Shown here piece after piece: positions 58,993-64,000 of a DNA stretch of 64,000 bases. Position 1 is the first letter of the stretch. Each line of letters opens with the position of its first letter. The notes beneath the pieces were generated by a model. It had not been told where the DNA came from and searched no databases. It saw nothing but the letters and a program-made list of their open reading frames with translations. A program made the translations under genes and the position numbers. Origin of the DNA: Luzula sylvatica. Its lineage: Eukaryota; Streptophyta; Magnoliopsida; Poales; Juncaceae. The stretch covers positions 39,067,842-39,131,841 of the forward strand of contig OX326960.1 in NCBI GenBank assembly GCA_946800325.1. The letters run 5' to 3'.

Positions 58993-60439
58993 GATATTTA
59001 TTTATGTAATAAATAAATTAGTGTGAAAATAGTATGTGTATGGACAAAGATTGGATTGGCATGCTAGGTTGTCTTATCCATATTAATTAAAGAGTTGTAT
59101 TTGATAGGGTGCATGTGAATCTATAAATTCAACCCATCTCATATGTTGTTAGAGAGAGAAAATAGAGAGAGAAAAATAAAGTAGGGAGTGTAGAAAACAT
59201 TCTCACTCTTATCTCAAATATTGTATCCAATCAATATAGTGTGTGCACAATTTGGTGCTTGGTCTCTATCTATTTATTTATTTGTGTGTCTTTTGGCCTT
59301 TGTATCATTATGCAGATTAAACATCCGAGAGCGTGGATTGCAATTCCCTTGTGCTGCGCGGCATCTTCTCTGTGGGTCAATATTTTACTGATTATTGCTA
59401 TCAATCTCCAACATCAAACCCTCAAATCTTCTCCAATATAGAAATCAATTAAATTAAATCCCAAAATTCCAACAAATTTGTATTAGAACGACGGTTATCG
59501 AGTTTCGTAGAAGTCGGAGAAGGAGATCAACCAAGGAGGTTACATATTTGGGCTCCCACAAACTTCACAATTAATTTCCGATTTATCGAGTTTGTAGAAA
59601 TTTGGAGTAGGAGAAAACCATGACAACCCAAGACGGTGTGTTCGGGTTCCCACAAATTTCGAAACTTATTTTCGATGAAAAGAACTATAATTTTTGGAGT
59701 ACGACGATAATTATTTTTATCTCGAATGGTTTATGAAAAATAATACAAGGAGGATAAATTATCGATATTATGGGCATGATGAAGAAAGGAGACGATTCGA
59801 AAAAAAAACGATTCGAAAAAACAGACGATTCGGGAAAAAGACAAGTTTAAAAAAAAAAAATACACAAGTGTGACGAAATTTTTTTTTACGGAGAAACAAC
59901 GAAAAAAATATAACAAAAAAAACATTAAGGGGGAGTATTAAAATTTATGTAATAAATAAATTAGTGTGAAAATAGTGTGTGTATGGATAAAGATTAGATT
60001 GCCATGTAACTTGTAAGGATGTCTTATCCATATTAATTAAATATTCGTTTTTGAGAAGAGACTTGTGAATCTATAAATGCAACTCATTTCATATGTTGTT
60101 ACAGAGAGAAAATATAAAATATTTCAGAAAAATAGAGAGAAAAATAGAATAAGGGGTGTAGAAAACAATCACACCCTTATCTCAAATATTGTATCCAATC
60201 AATATAGTGTGTGCACAATTTGGTGCATTGTATATATCTATTTATTTATTTGTGTGTGTTTTTGGCCTTTGTATCATTATCCAGATTAAACATGAACGGG
60301 GATTACAATTCCCTCGTGCTGCGTGGCATCTTCTCTGTGGGTCAATATATTACTGATTATTGCTATCAATCTCCAACATCAAACCCCCAAATCTTCACCA
60401 ATATAAAAATCAATTAAATTAAATCCCAAAATCCCAACA
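58993..60439 (+). mobile_element. Short copia-type element with two LTRs and gag stub only
   Basis: Direct repeats of ~490 bp (about 58993-59474 and 59936-60439) share ATGTAATAAATAAATTAGTG and end CCAACA. After the first lies a degenerate initiator-Met-type primer site (TTTGTATTAGAACGA); before the second, a polypurine tract AAGGGGGAG (59927-59935). The 460-bp interior has a 38-codon frame at 59620-59736 (PQISKLIFDEKNYNFWS) resembling the start of copia Gag (KLxxxNYxxW), then low-complexity sequence. No pol. It looks like an internally deleted, non-autonomous copia derivative. Confidence 0.75.
59620..59736 (+). pseudogene. Copia gag N-terminal stub
   Basis: Thirty-eight codons then a stop. 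ISKLIFDEKNYNFWSTTI matches the conserved first helix region of copia Gag. It is too short to function. Confidence 0.6.
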
Positions 60440-60458
60440 GAAACAAGTATTTTCCCCC

Positions 60459-60712
60459 GGAAAAAGTTGTACCTCCCCCACAACCCTTGATGTGTCATCG
60501 TAAGGCTTAACGCCTTCAAATTTAACACCTTCATTATGATTTAACATCTTAATTTATGATTTAACACCTTAGTTATGGTGTTAAATTATAGATTAAGGTA
60601 TTAAATCATGATTTTAAGATATAAAATTTGATGGCGTTAAACCTTCCGGCGTACATCCCGAGGTGGGGGAGAGATGGGGGAGAGAATGGGGGGAAGTGCA
60701 TCATCACTCCGC
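60459..60712. mobile_element. Small inverted-repeat (foldback-like) element
   Basis: Left end GGAAAAAGTTGTACCTCCCCC; right end CTCCC...GTGCATCATCACTC, imperfectly complementary (TGTACCTCCCCC against TGCACTTCCCCC). The interior is a long AT-rich palindrome of TTTAACACCTTA-type words and their complements around 60560. Ends match the longer element at 13013-14632. Confidence 0.6.
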
Positions 60713-62202
60713 TCCCGACTGACCTCTATTTTTATATTAACTAAAGTAGACTAAGTGTAATTAGACATTTTAACGAGTTTTGCCAAACTTAGTTGGCAAA
60801 AATATTATTTCTCCAAATTCATTTTACAAATTCATTTCAAACCAATGTTAATTGTTATACATCAAAAAATTTCATAATTTGAACTCTTGATTTAAACATA
60901 GCTTTTAAAGGAGGGATATTTGTCTTTCTTGCTTTATTTATTTTTTTTTAATCTGAAAGGGTCAGGAAGCAAACATTTTTTAACTGTGAAAGGTTTTTCT
61001 TTCAACAGTTTTCACTGTTAAAGTTGACCTGCAACTGGAAGCATAGTTTTTCCAACTCAAAAAAGAATTTTTGCTTCCAAAAACTCTGAGCATTTATTCC
61101 CGATCTGTCAAGGACGATTTTTTTAGTCTGATAGCAATTCAGACGTTTCATCGATCCATCAAATCGGTCTGAAATAGAAAGAAAAATAATATTATCTGAT
61201 TATAACTGTTGCAACTTATTCTCTTCACGAAGATACGTAAATCTGGTGAGGATATAATATACTAGTCTGATCTGAATCTTTTATACATGACTTGTACAAA
61301 CTTATGAAATTGGACTTGTAATAATTTGTATGTTAGGTAATGCATCTATCTCATTAATGAGATCTTGCACCAACTCTTTGTTCTTGGTCCCTGAACAAAT
61401 CAGAATCTATTTAAGAATTGGGCCCCTGCTGTAATACTTTCCAGTCCTGCATGGCCGCATGATAATTGGTAAGTAGTAAAGCCATTTCTGAAGTATACAA
61501 ATACACATTACTGAAAATAATAAAATTATAAAACTGTGCTCTTTAAATAATTCTTCGAATGCATCTACAATATTGACATGTTGTTTAATTTTTTATTACA
61601 TGTAGTATTTGTTGTGCTGCCAATGAGTTCATAGTCCAGTTGATTGAGTATGAAACACAAAAAATCATATGTTGTGAAAAATTATGAATTCTAGTCTCAT
61701 TGACATCAATAGATGGAGAACTACCGAAATTTCTCTATTTATTCTAAAAAAATATATTTGTTGTACTGATTACTGAAAAAAACATCTAGCATTATAATGT
61801 ACATAAGTTTTCAGACACAATAATTCTTTGAATGCATCTACCATATTGACATGGATATTGACATGAATAATTAACATGGACAATAAACATATAACACACA
61901 TAATGGATATATTAGTTTTGTTAATTAACACATCTTAAGTACTAAACATGATAATTATGTGATATGATATGTTACATGATTACATATTGCTGTGAATGAG
62001 ATCATAGTAAGGGGGATCCATGAGCATGCATGGGGATGGGGGCAAGCTAATTAAGGTGGTGGTCCTGTAATATTCTTTCAGACCATTGATGGCAAAACAA
62101 CACAACACAAACAAATGTAAATCAAAGAAAAGAACTAAAGAAGCCCCCCCTTTCTTTTCTTCCATTCAATAATTTTTAATTACTTGGAAGCTATCTGGGC
62201 CA
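60713..62202. other. Intergenic region
   Basis: AT-rich, no gene recognised. The minus-strand frame at 61980-62165 has no domain. The right edge abuts an assembly gap. Confidence 0.45.
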
Positions 62203-62402
62203 NNNNNNNNNNNNNNNNNNNNNNNNNNNNNNNNNNNNNNNNNNNNNNNNNNNNNNNNNNNNNNNNNNNNNNNNNNNNNNNNNNNNNNNNNNNNNNNNNN
62301 NNNNNNNNNNNNNNNNNNNNNNNNNNNNNNNNNNNNNNNNNNNNNNNNNNNNNNNNNNNNNNNNNNNNNNNNNNNNNNNNNNNNNNNNNNNNNNNNNNNN
62401 NN
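62203..62402. other. Assembly gap (200 N)
   Basis: Exactly 200 N, probably a scaffolding placeholder, so the true length is unknown. The right edge starts with AAAACCCTAAAACCCTAAAA, a telomere-like short repeat. Confidence 0.98.
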
Positions 62403-63256
62403 AAAACCCTAAAACCCTAAAAGACAGGTGGCTTTCAATTTTGACGTCTTGCAAAAGAACTGAGAGTAGAAGGGGAAATGATTTGTTGAAACGAAGGAAG
62501 AAGAGAAGAGTGATGATTTGGAGAAAGGTAGAAGAAGCTGCTCTCAGCCCATTCATAGTTGTCTCACCGCCCACTGGTTCTCTTTATGATATTTAATTTT
62601 ACAGAAAGCCTAATATCTGAGCAACTTAAATATATGGGCCACTTGATTGAACTTGAATTTCATGTTCAGCTTATTTTGTTTCCACATCCCTTTAGGGCCA
62701 ATATACGGGCTTCGGAAATTCCCAAATTCAAGGTTTTGAAGCCCGTGTAATAACGGGCTTGGAATTTGGGAGTTCGTAGTAAGGGCTTAGATTAAAAATT
62801 TTAGACAATTTCTTATATGTCCTCTAAAAAATCCGAATATTACATTTCTTCTCTTTGAACTGGAAATTATTGGATTTGTCCTCTCAAATATTTATATATG
62901 GAACCGCTGTACGATTGTTTTGATTTTTCAATACCAATCATAGTAAAATATTTACTAGTACAATAATCACAAAATAAGTTTAACAGGTCCAAAGTTCAAA
63001 GTCCAAAGAGAGACAGAGATGAATTGTTTTTGTTATTTTGTTCGGAGCATAGTGACATTGTTATTGGTCAATGGTCACATGGAAAGAGTAGTAAGACAAA
63101 TCTATTTCAATCAAAAAGTAGGAACACAAATCTGATTTCGAATTTTCAATTTAAGTAGTAGTAAACACAAATCTGATTTCAATTAAATAGTAGGAAGACA
63201 AATCAAATTTCACTTGTTCTTCTTCCCCAGTAACACGATTTATTCACCCCTCCAAA
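62403..63256. other. Region between the gap and the UGT gene
   Basis: A minus-strand open frame runs from 62574 into the gap (MGGETTMNGLRAASSTF, then a Leu/Phe-rich stretch). It could be the first exon of a gene lost in the gap or chance; I do not recognise it. The stretch 63000-63256 should carry the UGT promoter and includes a repeated ACACAAATCTGATTTC word (63120-63200). Confidence 0.35.
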
Positions 63257-64000
63257 ATGGACACGACCTCCTCCTCCCCCTCCGGTGGTGCCGATGATCA
63301 CCGCCTCCACATAGCCCTTATACCACTTCCTGGACGTGGTCACATCAACCCCATGCTGGCCCTCTCCAAACGTCTCTGTGATCGTGATGTTCTCGTCTCC
63401 ATCATCGTCACTGAAGAGTGGGCCGATCTCCTCTCGTCTTCTCCTCTTCACCCGTCTTCACGGCTATGCACATTCCCTAATGTACTCCCTTCAGAGCACA
63501 TTCGTGCGTGGGAATACTCGTCTTTCATCCATGCAGTCATGACAAAAATGGCGGAACCAGTCGCGCAATCGATTCTTCGGATACAACCGAGCGTTGATTT
63601 CATTGTGAGCGACGCATTTTTGCCTTGGGCGCCAGAGATCGGGCTGAGGATGGGAGCTCCAGTGGCAGCCTTTTTCACTCAATCCACAGCCGAGCTGTTT
63701 GCTTTGGTTGATTTTGCACGGTTGGACAATGGCGGAGACATGATAGCAGATTTACCAGGTAACCCCTTGACTTCTGTAGTTTAAACATTTTTTGAAGAGT
63801 TTCAGAATTATTATGTGTATAATTTTGAGGTTTGTTTTGGCAGAAGAATTGGAGGAGTTGTTGAAATATATTCCCCCAACTTTCTCTAGTAGTCCAAATC
63901 CGAACATTGATTCTTCATCCAACTCCTACAATTTGGAAATGATGAGAAAATTCGTTCGAGTAATTTCTTGGTCTTTCAAATGTCATTCTCTTCTTCTCTC
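63257..64000 (+). CDS. UGT87-like UDP-glycosyltransferase, N-terminal part (runs off the window)
   Basis: Exon 1 is 63257-63758; the second exon starts at 63844 (GT-AG, phase 1) and is still open at the window end, giving about 219 residues so far of an expected ~450. HIALIPLPGRGHINPMLAL near residue 20 is the acceptor-binding N-terminal motif with the catalytic His; FIVSDAFLPWAPEIGLRMG and PVAAFFTQSTAELFAL follow as in family-1 glycosyltransferases. The pattern best fits UGT87A. The UDP-sugar-binding PSPG box lies beyond the window, so sugar choice cannot be judged. By family it is a cytosolic enzyme glycosylating small molecules. The start is the first in-frame ATG after a C-rich leader. 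Confidence 0.9.

Noticed and set aside
62403..62421. Telomere repeat array
   Set aside because: Only two AAAACCCT units are visible. Such words also occur as promoter teloboxes, and the unit is not the canonical 7-mer.

Overview
This is a window of plant nuclear DNA, almost certainly from a eudicot. It is AT-rich, has GT-AG introns, and carries plant-only genes: psaH, F-box/FBD proteins, a tau-class glutathione S-transferase, a UGT87-type glycosyltransferase and a MYBC1/LUX-type GARP factor. Transposable elements separate the genes, with many LTR, Helitron, SINE and MITE copies. I cannot name the species. There is no operon logic; each gene stands alone, apart from one head-to-head pair (psaH and an F-box/FBD gene).

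Layout. 1-6.4 kb: a complete 11-exon RAD51B gene (minus strand, 1750-3630), rebuilt exon by exon, with a decayed partial copy of its exons 7-9 about 0.6 kb upstream. 6.4-7.8 kb: an intronless F-box gene, then a tRNA-derived SINE with a 13-bp target-site duplication. 8.9-15.3 kb: repeats, including a MITE, a ~175-bp-period tandem array and a composite inverted-repeat element with minisatellite and (GA)n. 15.4-17.9 kb: psaH (minus, 3 exons) and an F-box/FBD/LRR gene (plus, 3 exons), diverging from a 417-bp interval. 18.3-32.5 kb: a nest of transposons. A 1.1-kb element with 26-bp perfect terminal inverted repeats has been expanded to 14.3 kb by a 2.3-kb Helitron and by a decayed Ty1/copia element with CTATA target repeats. 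The copia element itself holds a young Ty3/gypsy (Athila-like) derivative with two 1,512-bp LTRs and no pol.

33.1-38.4 kb: an RBMX2/Snu17-type splicing factor (plus, 6 exons) whose CCCH zinc-finger exon has been tandemly repeated to give three fingers, then a MYBC1-like GARP transcription factor (minus). 38.5-53.7 kb: gene-poor, with (TA)n, MITEs and a second SINE copy that is chimeric with copia LTR sequence. 53.9-54.7 kb: a tau-class GST with two upstream ACGTCAGCAA boxes. 56-61 kb: hAT remnants with a BED finger, a pol-less copia element with LTRs and an inverted-repeat element. A 200-N gap lies at 62203-62402. From 63257 a UGT87-like gene runs off the right edge.

The items most worth a second look are the recent tandem multiplication of a zinc-finger exon in the RBMX2/Snu17 orthologue, the four-deep transposon nest with internally consistent target-site duplications, and the SINE that appears to have mobilised a piece of retrotransposon LTR.
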